A stretch of DNA of 64,000 bases from Streptomyces sp. NBC_00236 (lineage in GTDB: Bacteria > Actinomycetota > Actinomycetes > Streptomycetales > Streptomycetaceae): NCBI RefSeq assembly GCF_036195045.1, contig NZ_CP108100.1, forward strand, positions 5,456,001 through 5,520,000, written 5' to 3'. Position 1 is the stretch's first letter; each line of letters begins with the position of its first letter. Below the pieces are notes generated by a model. The model worked only from the letters and a program-made list of their open reading frames with translations, was not told the origin of the DNA and ran no database searches. Made by a program: the position numbers and the translations under genes. Of this stretch, positions 46,652 to 54,419 are shown piece by piece.

Positions 46652-47554
46652 CTACTTCATGCCCGCGGTGGCGATGCCCTGGGTGAAGTGCCGCTGGAGC
46701 GCGATGAAGACGACCAGGACCGGCAGCACGATCAGGAAGGACCCGGCCATCAGCATGCCGTTGGAGCCACCCGCCTTGTTCGGGTCGGTGGCGAAGGTCG
46801 CCAGGGCGACCGGGAGGGTGTACTTGTCGGGGTCGTTGGTCGCGATGAGCGGCCAGACGAAGTTGTTCCAGGAGCCCAGGAACGTGAAGATCGACAGCGT
46901 CGCCAGGGCGGGCTTCACCAGCGGCATCACGATCCGCCAGAAGATGTACCACTCGCCGGCGCCGTCCATCCGGGCCGCTTCCAGCAGCTCGTCCGGGATC
47001 GACTGCATGAACTGCCGCATCAGGAAGACCCCGAAGGCGCCCGCCGCGAACGGCAGCACCAGACCGGCGTACGAGTCGATCAGGCCCATCTTGCTCATCA
47101 GCACGAACAGCGGCAGCAGCATCAGGTTGCCGGGCACCATGAGGGCGCCGAGCACCAGGCCGAAGATCTTGTTCCGGCCGGCGAACCTCAGCTTGGCCAG
47201 GGCGTACCCGAGCATCGAGCAGAACACCAGGTTCGAGACGGTGACCAGCACCGCGACGATCACCGAGTTCATGAAGTACAGCGGCAGATCGAGCTTGTCG
47301 AGCAGGTCCCGGAAGTTGTCCAGGGTCCACTCGGTCGGGATCCAGACCGGCGGGCTCGCGGTCAGCTCGTTCGTGGTCTTGAACGCGGACAGGGCCATCC
47401 ACAGGAACGGCGCCGACATGATCAGCAGGCCGAGCGACAGCAGGACGTAGACGAGGACCCGCTTCAGGGACCGCGGTCGCTTCTCCCCGCCCGGCTGTCC
47501 GGGCTCCTTCGACGGCGCCGTCGAGACGGCGCCCGGTGCACTGGTGGCGCTCAT
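46652..47554 (-). CDS. Sugar ABC transporter permease (MalG type)
   Basis: 300 residues with six membrane segments. The cytoplasmic EAA loop (ELLEAARMDGAGEWYIFWRIVMPLVKPA, in sections) contacts the ATPase. A Pro/Ser-rich N-tail of about 30 residues precedes the first helix. Its ATG overlaps the TGA of the MalF-type gene (ATGA), so the two are translationally coupled. No ATPase gene is in this operon. Confidence 0.93.
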   Translation of the reverse strand: MSATSAPGAVSTAPSKEPGQPGGEKRPRSLKRVLVYVLLSLGLLIMSAPFLWMALSAFKTTNELTASPPVWIPTEWTLDNFRDLLDKLDLPLYFMNSVIVAVLVTVSNLVFCSMLGYALAKLRFAGRNKIFGLVLGALMVPGNLMLLPLFVLMSKMGLIDSYAGLVLPFAAGAFGVFLMRQFMQSIPDELLEAARMDGAGEWYIFWRIVMPLVKPALATLSIFTFLGSWNNFVWPLIATNDPDKYTLPVALATFATDPNKAGGSNGMLMAGSFLIVLPVLVVFIALQRHFTQGIATAGMK

Positions 47555-48543
47555 TTCGTGTTGTCCTTCAGCAGTCGGAGCTGCAGCACCGTGATGCCCA
47601 TGATCACTACGAAGAGGACATACGCCATGGCGCTCGCATAGCCCATGTGGAAGAAGTTGAAGCCCTCGCGGTACATGTTCAGCGAGACGGTGAGCGTCGA
47701 GTCCGAGGGGCCGCCCTGCGTCATCACGAAGGGTTCCTCGAAGACGTTGAGGTAGCCGATGGTGGTGATCACCGTGGCGTAGAGCAGCGTGGGCCGCAGC
47801 AGCGGGACCGTGATGCCCTTGAACTCCTGCCAGATGTTCGCGCCGTCCAGCCGTGCTGCCTCCCGCACCTCGGTGGGGATGGCCTGCAGGCCGGCGATGA
47901 AGAGCACCATGACCGTGCCCAGGTTCCGCCAGACCGCCATCGCGATCATCGAGGGCATGGCCAGCTTCTCGGAGCCGAGGAAGTCCGGCGCGGTGAGGCC
48001 CACTTCGGAGAAGAGGCCCGCGACGAGACCGTCGCTCGGATCGAGGACGAACCGCCAGACGACGGCGACCGCGACGATGGTGGTGACGACCGGGGCGTAG
48101 AAGCCGACGCGGAAGAAGGTCCGGGCCCGGTCGATGCCGTTGTTCAGCAGGACGGCGACGACCAGCCCGAGGAAGATCGTCAGCGGCACGCCGATGACCA
48201 CGAAGTACGCCGTGTTGAAAAGCGACTTGAGGAACTTCTCGTCGCTGAACAGCTTGGTGTAGTTCTCGAAGCCGATGAAGTTCGCGTCCAGCGGATGCGT
48301 CACGTTGCGCAGCCCGAAGTCCGTGAAGCTCATCACCAGCGTGGCGATGATCGGGACGGCCATGAAGACGAGGAAGAGCACCAGGAAGGGAGTGGAGAAC
48401 AGCCAGCCGGCCATGTTCTGCACGCCCATCGAGGGCTTCCTGCGGCTTCGCGAGCCCTTCGGCCCGGCGGCCGGGGACGCGGCGGTCCCCGGCCCGGCCT
48501 GCACCTTGGCCGGCTGTGCGGCCTTTCCGGTCGTGGTGCTCAT
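47551..48543 (-). CDS. Sugar ABC transporter permease (MalF type)
   Basis: 330 residues with six membrane segments and the EAA loop TEVREAARLDGANIWQEFKGITVPLLRP. The family TQGGP motif (PFVMTQGGPSDSTLT) follows. It starts five bases after the binding-protein stop. With the MalG-type partner it forms the channel of an importer for an oligosaccharide, probably a beta-glucoside judging by the GH1 gene downstream. Confidence 0.93.
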   Translation of the reverse strand: MSTTTGKAAQPAKVQAGPGTAASPAAGPKGSRSRRKPSMGVQNMAGWLFSTPFLVLFLVFMAVPIIATLVMSFTDFGLRNVTHPLDANFIGFENYTKLFSDEKFLKSLFNTAYFVVIGVPLTIFLGLVVAVLLNNGIDRARTFFRVGFYAPVVTTIVAVAVVWRFVLDPSDGLVAGLFSEVGLTAPDFLGSEKLAMPSMIAMAVWRNLGTVMVLFIAGLQAIPTEVREAARLDGANIWQEFKGITVPLLRPTLLYATVITTIGYLNVFEEPFVMTQGGPSDSTLTVSLNMYREGFNFFHMGYASAMAYVLFVVIMGITVLQLRLLKDNTK

Positions 48544-48548
48544 GGCTC

Positions 48549-49799
48549 CTACTTCACGAGGCCTTCGATCTCGGACTGCGCGGTCTTCAGCGCGTCCTCG
48601 GCGGACGCCTTGCCCTGGGTCACCTTCGCGATGGCCTGGTCGACCTTGTCGGTGATCTCGGTCCAGTTGGGCAGCGAGGGGGAGGACTTGGCGGTGTCCA
48701 TCTGCTTCTTGAAGATCTGCAGGTCGGCGTCGTCGGCGAGGTCGCCGGAGGTCCAGGCGGCGGTGTTGGCCGGCAGGTCCTTGGTGCGCTCGTACCAGTC
48801 GGCCTGGCCCTTGGTGTCGGTCAGGTACTTGATGAACTCGGTGGCCGCGGCCTTGTGCTCGCTGTCCTTGGAGATCACCAGGGAGGAGCCGCCCGCCATG
48901 GAGGTGGAGGACTTGTCGGCGGGCACATTGGCCACCGCCCACTTGCCCTTGAGCTGCGGCTGGCCCTCGTTCAGCAGGGTGACGTGCCAGGGACCGCCGA
49001 AGAACATCGGGACGCGGCCGTTGCCGAAGTCCTTCACGACGTCGTAGCCGGGCTGCACGGACTTGTTGGAGAGCCCCTTGTCGAAGTACGAGCCGTACTC
49101 CTTGAGCGCCCGGACGGCCTCGGGGCTGTCGATGACGGCCTCGCCCTTGTCGTTGACGATCTCGCCGCCGGCCGAGTACAGGAAGGAGTAGAAGTTCTGC
49201 ACCGTGTCCAGGCCGCTGGGCTGGATGGACAGGCCCCACTTGGTGTCCGCCTTCTTCTGGTAGGCGGTCGCGAGGGCCTGCATCTCCTTCCAGTCGGCCG
49301 GAGCCTTGGTGATGCCGGCCTTCTCTGCCAGGTCGGTGCGGTAGTAGAGGACGCGGGTGTCGACGTACCACGGCACGCCGTACGCCTGGCCGTCGACCTC
49401 GCCCTGCTTCCAGCCGGCCGGGAAGAAGTCCTTCTCCTGGAAGATCTTGGTGTCGACCGGCTCCAGCACGCCGAGCTCGGAGAACTCGCCCATGTAGCTT
49501 CCGCCCATCTGCGCCACGTCCGGCATGGTGCCGGCGGCGGCCGCGGAGACGAGCTTCTGGTGGGCGACGTCCCAGCCGACCGGGGTCACCTTGACGGTGA
49601 TGTTCGGGTTGGCCTTCTCGTACACCTTGGCCACGTCCGCGAGCTTCTCGCCCTCGGCCCCCATGGCCCAGACGGTGAGCGTCTGCTTGCTGTCCGCGGC
49701 GACGTCCTCGCCCCCGGAGCTGCCGCACGCGGTGAGGCCGAGGGAGAGCACGACAGCGATACCGATGCCGGTGGAGGCGGTTCTGGCGGTGCGGGACAT
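48549..49799 (-). CDS. Sugar-binding lipoprotein of the ABC transporter
   Basis: 416 residues, extracellular solute-binding family 1. The lipoprotein signal ends in the lipobox LTAC (Cys25), with GSSGGED after it. Mature sequence has TLTVWAMGAEGEKLADVAKVYEK and WKEMQALATAYQKK; MAGGSSLVISK is a common sugar-binding motif. GGAGGAG lies close before ATG 49799. It heads the operon. A 12-base inverted repeat lies just upstream. Confidence 0.94.
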   Translation of the reverse strand: MSRTARTASTGIGIAVVLSLGLTACGSSGGEDVAADSKQTLTVWAMGAEGEKLADVAKVYEKANPNITVKVTPVGWDVAHQKLVSAAAAGTMPDVAQMGGSYMGEFSELGVLEPVDTKIFQEKDFFPAGWKQGEVDGQAYGVPWYVDTRVLYYRTDLAEKAGITKAPADWKEMQALATAYQKKADTKWGLSIQPSGLDTVQNFYSFLYSAGGEIVNDKGEAVIDSPEAVRALKEYGSYFDKGLSNKSVQPGYDVVKDFGNGRVPMFFGGPWHVTLLNEGQPQLKGKWAVANVPADKSSTSMAGGSSLVISKDSEHKAAATEFIKYLTDTKGQADWYERTKDLPANTAAWTSGDLADDADLQIFKKQMDTAKSSPSLPNWTEITDKVDQAIAKVTQGKASAEDALKTAQSEIEGLVK

Positions 49800-49824
49800 G
49801 GAGGGCTCCTCCTTGAGCAATCCG

Positions 49825-49855
49825 GATGTATGCGCTGCCTGTAAGCGCATACATC
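49825..49855. promoter_or_regulatory. LacI-type operator upstream of the sugar ABC operon
   Basis: Perfect inverted repeat GATGTATGCGCT-N7-AGCGCATACATC. Its right half contains TGTAAGCGCATACA (49840-49853), which matches TGAAAGCGCATTCA upstream of the nearby lacI-family gene at 12 of 14 positions. Confidence 0.7.
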
Positions 49856-50064
49856 ACTCTGCGGCAGAGATTCGGAAATCCGCAAGAGGGTGCTGGGTCA
49901 CACTCGTGCAACGTCCTGGACATCTGAATGTTCAACTTGGAACGGTAAGCGTGCTGTTTGCGGAAAAGGTGGCGGTGTGACTGATTCCGCAGGGTTGGTA
50001 CCAGTGCTGTCCAGGCCGAGGGGGCCGGGCCCGGGCAGCCCCAAGGCTGGAGCGGGGGCGGCGA

Positions 50065-50070
50065 TATTGT
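50065..50070 (+). promoter_or_regulatory. Leaderless-type -10 box for the esterase gene
   Basis: TATTGT, 7 bases before the ATG; no ribosome site. Confidence 0.45.
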
Positions 50071-50077
50071 CGCGATC

Positions 50078-51058
50078 ATGACTTCGTACGTGCATGACTT
50101 CCCCTTCGATCCGGCCTACGGGCACACCCTCGACGAGCTCAGGGCCGTGCCGGCGCCGCCCGCTCCCGACGACTTCGCGGACTTCTGGCGGGCGCGGTAC
50201 GACGCGGCCCGCCAGGTCGCCACGGACCCGGAGATAGGGCCGCTGGAGGACGAGCGCGACGGAGTGCGGATCCACGGTGTGACGTACACCTCGGTGGGCG
50301 GGGTGCGCCTGGGCGGCTGGCTGGCCCTGCCGGTGGAGGCGGAGCCGGTACGCCACGGGTTCGTCATCGGGCACGGGTACGGGGGGCGGGAGGCGCCCGG
50401 GCCCGACGTGCCGCTGCCGCTGCCCTCGTCCGCCGCGATCCTGCCCTGCGTACGGGGGATGGGTGCGCGTGGCCTCGTGCCGGGCATCCCGGACGTCTCG
50501 GCGCGGCATGTGCTGCACGGCATCGCGTCGCGCGACACCTACGTCATCGGCGACTGCGTGGCGGACCTGTGGTGCGCGGCCTCCGCGCTCGGGGAGCTGG
50601 TGCCGGAGCTCACCGGGGCGGGCCGGCTGGGCCTCCTCGGGGAGAGCTTCGGCGGCGGGCTCGGGGCGCTGGCCCTGCCGTGGGACGACCGGTTCGGTGC
50701 GGCGCAGCTGACGGTGCCCACGTTCGGGAACCACCCGCTGCGGCTCACGCTGGAGTGCGCGGGCAGCGGGGAGTCCGTGCGCGGGTATCACCGCGAACAC
50801 CCCGAGGTGGTGGAAACGCTGCGCTACTTCGACGCCGCGACGGCTGCGGGGTTCGTGGAGCGGCCCACGCTGGTGGCCGCGGCGCTGTTCGACCCGTCCG
50901 TGCCGCCGCCGGGCCAGTTCGCCGTGCACAACGCGCTGGCGGGGGAGCGGGAACTGCTGGTGCTGCCGGCGGGGCACTTCACGTACGACGGGCTGGAGCG
51001 GGACGTGGCAGGGCTGGTGGCGGCGCGGAGCGCCTTCTTCGGGAAGTGGCTGGGCTAA
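50078..51058 (+). CDS. Acetylxylan esterase / cephalosporin-C deacetylase family hydrolase (AXE1)
   Basis: 326 residues, alpha/beta-hydrolase. The N-terminal DDFADFWRARYDAAR and GVTYTSVGGVRLGGWL blocks, the nucleophile elbow GLLGESFGGG (Ser190) and the late GHFTYDG histidine match the AXE1 family, which removes acetyl groups from sugars. No signal peptide, so a cytosolic deacetylase for imported acetylated oligosaccharides is plausible. It is divergent from the sugar ABC operon across 278 bases and may share its operator. Confidence 0.85.
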   Translation: MTSYVHDFPFDPAYGHTLDELRAVPAPPAPDDFADFWRARYDAARQVATDPEIGPLEDERDGVRIHGVTYTSVGGVRLGGWLALPVEAEPVRHGFVIGHGYGGREAPGPDVPLPLPSSAAILPCVRGMGARGLVPGIPDVSARHVLHGIASRDTYVIGDCVADLWCAASALGELVPELTGAGRLGLLGESFGGGLGALALPWDDRFGAAQLTVPTFGNHPLRLTLECAGSGESVRGYHREHPEVVETLRYFDAATAAGFVERPTLVAAALFDPSVPPPGQFAVHNALAGERELLVLPAGHFTYDGLERDVAGLVAARSAFFGKWLG

Positions 51059-51072
51059 GGGATGGGGCATGG

Positions 51073-51279
51073 GTGCCGGCCACCTGGAAGGCCGTCGACG
51101 CGGAGGTCAAGCGGCTGACGGCGATCGCGGCACGGACCGCGGGCTCCTACGGGGCGAACTGCGAGCAGGTGGGCGCCGCCTGGGGGATCACCCGCCAGGG
51201 TGCCCGCAAGAAGTGGCCCGAGGCCGTCGGCAGGCCCGCCCCCGCGGAAGCGGGCGGCGGCGCCGACGGCCGGGACTGA
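51073..51279 (+). CDS. Small helix-turn-helix-like protein
   Basis: 68 residues from a GTG with GGGATGGGG upstream. The core (WKAVDAEVKRLTAIAARTAGSYGANCEQVGAAWGITRQGARKKWPEA, in sections) contains an ITRQGARKKW stretch like the recognition helix of an HTH, a motif I associate with C-terminal parts of other small Streptomyces proteins. It follows the esterase gene by 14 bases and may be co-transcribed. Confidence 0.6.
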   Translation: MPATWKAVDAEVKRLTAIAARTAGSYGANCEQVGAAWGITRQGARKKWPEAVGRPAPAEAGGGADGRD

Positions 51280-51300
51280 AGGAGCCGGGCCGCCCGCCGG

Positions 51301-52356
51301 TCAGCCGCAGCCACAGCTGGTCCGGCGGATCACGGACACCGGGAGGGTGAGCGACACCGGCTCGCGGCCGGTGTCGCTCAGGCGCTGGACCAGCAACTCG
51401 ACCGCCTGCTCGCCCAGCCGGCGGATCGGCTGGCGCACCGTCGTCAGCGGCGGCTGCACGATCCGGCCGAGCGGAATCCCGTCGAAGCCGGTCACCGCCA
51501 TGTCCTGGGGCACCCGCACGCCGCGCCGGGCCAGGGCGCGCAGGGCGCCCACCGCCATCTGGTCGTTGGCGAACAGCATCGCCTCGGGCCTTTCCCCGCC
51601 CCGGTCCAGCAGCGTCTCGGCCGCCAGCGCGCCCTCGGCCTGCTTCATCATCGTCGTCCGCAGGGCCGGCTCGTCCGGCACCGGCAGCCCGGCGTCCCGG
51701 CACGCGTCCTGGAAGCCGCGGAACCGGGCCTCCGCGTCCGGTGAGTCGGTGTCGCCCCCGACGAAGACCAGCCGGCGCAGGCCGTGGTCCTCGATCAGGT
51801 GGCGGGTCAGCTCACGTTCGCCGTCGGCGTTGGCGACGACGATGTGGTCGAGGTGGTCGATCTCGCGAGGTCCGGCGAGCATCACCACCGGCAGCCGGCG
51901 CGATATCACTTCGAGGTCCTCGGTCGGCACGGTCTGCGCCAGGACGGCGAAGCCGTCGACCCGCCCCGCGACCTTCGCGACCAGGCTCTCCGGGCCGCCC
52001 TCCAGTGACGCGGCGATCAGCAGCGCGTACCCGTGCCGCCGGGCCGCGCGCTCCATGCCGCGGATGATCTGGTCGGAGTAGAGCATCACCGCGTCGTCGG
52101 CGTCGCTGTCCGCCTCGGCGTCGGCCTCGGCGTCCGGGTCGGCGTAGTCGGGGAAGCACAGGCCGAGCACTCCGGTGGTGCGGCTCGCCAGTCCTCGTGC
52201 GTTGCCGCTCGGTACGTAACCGAGCTCGCGCGCCGCATCGAGGACCCGCTCACGGGTCTGGGCGCGCACGGATTCCGGGGTGCGGTAGACCCGCGAAACC
52301 GTGGCGATGGAGACGCCCGACCGCTCCGCGACGTCGTACACCGTTGGGGCGCTCAC
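51301..52356 (-). CDS. LacI-family transcriptional regulator
   Basis: 351 residues. N-terminal HTH (PTVYDVAERSGVSIATVSRVYRTPESVRAQTRERVLDAARELGYVPSGNARGL, in sections), hinge, then a periplasmic-binding-like effector domain; ends in RRTSCGC as many actinobacterial LacI proteins do. An acidic insert of about 18 residues (repeats of EADADAEAD type, near residue 75) is unusual. Likely controls the sugar ABC operon and itself, since both carry TGWAAGCGCATWCA. GTG start with weak ribosome site. Confidence 0.93.
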   Translation of the reverse strand: MSAPTVYDVAERSGVSIATVSRVYRTPESVRAQTRERVLDAARELGYVPSGNARGLASRTTGVLGLCFPDYADPDAEADAEADSDADDAVMLYSDQIIRGMERAARRHGYALLIAASLEGGPESLVAKVAGRVDGFAVLAQTVPTEDLEVISRRLPVVMLAGPREIDHLDHIVVANADGERELTRHLIEDHGLRRLVFVGGDTDSPDAEARFRGFQDACRDAGLPVPDEPALRTTMMKQAEGALAAETLLDRGGERPEAMLFANDQMAVGALRALARRGVRVPQDMAVTGFDGIPLGRIVQPPLTTVRQPIRRLGEQAVELLVQRLSDTGREPVSLTLPVSVIRRTSCGCG

Positions 52357-52421
52357 TCGACCGACCGTCCGCTTCTTCTCTGCGCTGACGCGTGCCGACA
52401 GAGGTGTCGGCGTACGCGTTC

Positions 52422-52435
52422 TGAAAGCGCATTCA
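52422..52435. promoter_or_regulatory. LacI-type operator upstream of the lacI-family gene
   Basis: TGAAAGCGCATTCA, near-palindromic around CG, 66 bases before the start; matches the site before the ABC operon. Confidence 0.65.
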
Positions 52436-52493
52436 CCCTAGATCGCGGGCCGGAAACGGGCAAGGCCATCCAGGAATGAACAGGCAACCTTGC

Positions 52494-52512
52494 AAGATGC
52501 CCTGTGCATCTT
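52494..52512. promoter_or_regulatory. Operator-like palindrome at the second marR promoter
   Basis: AAGATGC-N5-GCATCTT ends one base before TACGTT (52514-52519), the likely -10 of the gene starting at 52526. The placement fits autorepression. Confidence 0.55.
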
Positions 52513-52525
52513 TTACGTTGAGGGC

Positions 52526-52984
52526 ATGAGGCAACCGTCGTCCGGAACCACGCCCGCCGACCCGACCGCTGAGGAGGTGGCGCAGCAGCTCGCCTCCGTC
52601 GTGGGCAGGCTGCTGCGACGGCTGCGTTCCTCGTCGTCGGAGAGTCTGCTCACCCCGACCCAGCGCTCGGTGCTGGCCCGGCTGGAGGACGCGGGCCCGG
52701 CCACCACGGCCGATCTGGCCCGCGCCGAGTTCGTACGCCCCCAGTCCATGCGGCTGACCCTGGGCGCCCTGGAGGAGCAGGGGCTCATCGAGCGGGCGCC
52801 CGATCCGGCCGACGGCCGCAAGTCGGTCGTGTCGGTGACGGACCCCGGCCGCACCACCCTCGCCGAGGTACGGGCAGCCAAGCGCAACTGGCTCGCCGAG
52901 GCCGTCGCCGCCGAACTCGACGGGGCCGAGCGGCGCACCGTCGCCGAGGCCGCGACCCTCATCGAGCGCCTGGTCGGTTCCTGA
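52526..52984 (+). CDS. MarR-family regulator
   Basis: 152 residues. Winged-helix motifs: LTPTQRSVLARLEDAGPATTADLARAEFVRPQSMRLTLGALEEQGLIERAPDPADGRKSVVSVTD (in sections). The ATG lies six bases after TACGTT, overlapping a GAGGG that may serve as ribosome site. It is followed after 100 bases by the isochorismatase-fold gene in the same direction, probably its target; in other Streptomyces this pair is also common as far as I recall. Confidence 0.92.
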   Translation: MRQPSSGTTPADPTAEEVAQQLASVVGRLLRRLRSSSSESLLTPTQRSVLARLEDAGPATTADLARAEFVRPQSMRLTLGALEEQGLIERAPDPADGRKSVVSVTDPGRTTLAEVRAAKRNWLAEAVAAELDGAERRTVAEAATLIERLVGS

Positions 52985-53084
52985 CCGGGCGCGACGATCG
53001 CGGGTGCGGCTCCCCGGCCGCCGGCGCCCGCCCCCCCGTACCACCGTCCCCTCTCCCGAGCACCACCCGGCAAGGAGCACCACC

Positions 53085-53636
53085 ATGAGCGCCACCACCC
53101 TCGACCCGAAGACCGCGTTGATCGTCGTCGACCTCCAGAAGGGCATCGTCGGCCTGCCGACCGCCCACCCCGCCGCCGAGGTGGTCGCCCGCGCCGCGAC
53201 CCTTGCCGACGCCTTCCGCGCCAAGGGCCTCCCGGTCGTCCTGGTCCGCGTCACCGGCGGAGCCCCCGGCCGTACGGAGGGCCCCGCACGGTCCGGGCAG
53301 CCGGCCGCCGACTGGGCCGAGATCGTGCCCGAACTCGGCCCGGCCAAGGGCGACATCGTCGTCACCAAGCAGCAGTGGGGCGCCTTCTACGGCACCGACC
53401 TCGACCTGCAGCTGCGCCGCCGCGGCGTCACCCAGGTCGTGGTGGCCGGCATCGCGACCAGCATCGGCGTCGAGTCCACCGCCCGCTCGGCGCACGAGCA
53501 CGGCTACCACGTCACCGTCGCCACGGACGCGGTGACCGACATGAGCGCCGAGGCCCACGACAACAGCGTCGAGCGGATCTTCCCCCGCCTCGGCGAGACG
53601 GACACCACCGACGCGATCGTCAAGCTGCTCGGCTGA
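53085..53636 (+). CDS. Isochorismatase-fold hydrolase lacking the catalytic cysteine
   Basis: 183 residues. The catalytic Asp is in LIVVDLQ (D16) and the Lys in TKQQWGAF (K95), as in cysteine hydrolases. The usual nucleophile position (NICVE) reads SIGVE, with Gly128 instead of Cys. True isochorismatases such as PhzD also lack the Cys, so it may be a vinyl-ether hydrolase or non-amidase member rather than inactive. AAGGAG precedes the ATG by 8 bases. Convergent with sdhB, nine bases between stops. Confidence 0.88.
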   Translation: MSATTLDPKTALIVVDLQKGIVGLPTAHPAAEVVARAATLADAFRAKGLPVVLVRVTGGAPGRTEGPARSGQPAADWAEIVPELGPAKGDIVVTKQQWGAFYGTDLDLQLRRRGVTQVVVAGIATSIGVESTARSAHEHGYHVTVATDAVTDMSAEAHDNSVERIFPRLGETDTTDAIVKLLG

Positions 53637-53645
53637 CGGTCCGCC

Positions 53646-54419
53646 TCACGTCGCGTCCCGCCGCCGGATCTTGTTCCCCAGCCACACCAGCGGGTCGTAC
53701 TTGTGGTCCACGGCCCGCTCCTTCAGCGGGATCAGCGCGTTGTCGGTGATCTTGATGTGCTCGGGGCACACCTCCGTACAGCACTTCGTGATGTTGCAGA
53801 GCCCGAGTCCGTGCTCCTCCTGCGCCGTCGCCTTCCGGTCGAGTCCGGACTCGGCGGCGGCGTCCAGCGGATGCATGTCCAGCTCGGCGACCCGCATCAG
53901 GAAGCGCGGCCCGGCGAAGGCCGTCTTGTTCTCCTCGTGGTCGCGCACCACATGGCAGGTGTCCTGGCACAGGAAGCACTCGATGCACTTGCGGAACTCC
54001 TGCGAGCGGTCCACATCGACCTGCTGCATCCGGTACTCGCCCGGCTTCACGCCCTCCGGGGGGACGAAGGCGGGGATCTCGCGCGCCTTGGTGTAGTTGA
54101 ACGACACGTCCGTCACCAGGTCGCGCACCACCGGGAAGGCCCGCAGCGGGGTGACCGTGATCGTCTCCTCGCGGCCGAAGACGGACATCCGCGTCATGCA
54201 CAGCAGCCGCGGCCGTCCGTTGATCTCCGCGCTGCACGAACCGCACTTGCCCGCCTTGCAGTTCCACCGCACCGCCAGATCGCCCGCCTGGGTGGCCTGG
54301 ATGCGGTGGATGATGTCGAGGACGACCTCGCCGTCGTTGACCTCGACCTCGAAGTCCTCCAGGCCGCCGCCTTCGGTGTCCCCGCGCCACACCCTGAACC
54401 GTGCGTCGTAGCTGCTCAC
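53646..54419 (-). CDS. sdhB: Succinate dehydrogenase/fumarate reductase iron-sulphur subunit
   Basis: 257 residues. [2Fe-2S] cysteines C54, C59, C62 and C74 (CKAGKCGSC); [4Fe-4S] C145, C148, C151 (CIECFLCQDTC) and [3Fe-4S] C155/C208/C214/C218 region (CNITKCCTEVCPEHI). It passes electrons from the flavoprotein to the membrane subunit. Its ATG overlaps the flavoprotein stop (ATGA). Last gene of the operon. Confidence 0.96.
   Translation of the reverse strand: MSSYDARFRVWRGDTEGGGLEDFEVEVNDGEVVLDIIHRIQATQAGDLAVRWNCKAGKCGSCSAEINGRPRLLCMTRMSVFGREETITVTPLRAFPVVRDLVTDVSFNYTKAREIPAFVPPEGVKPGEYRMQQVDVDRSQEFRKCIECFLCQDTCHVVRDHEENKTAFAGPRFLMRVAELDMHPLDAAAESGLDRKATAQEEHGLGLCNITKCCTEVCPEHIKITDNALIPLKERAVDHKYDPLVWLGNKIRRRDAT

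Noticed and set aside
48516..49844. Plus-strand frame over the sugar-binding lipoprotein
   Set aside because: Antisense of a clear lipoprotein gene with lipobox and ribosome site.
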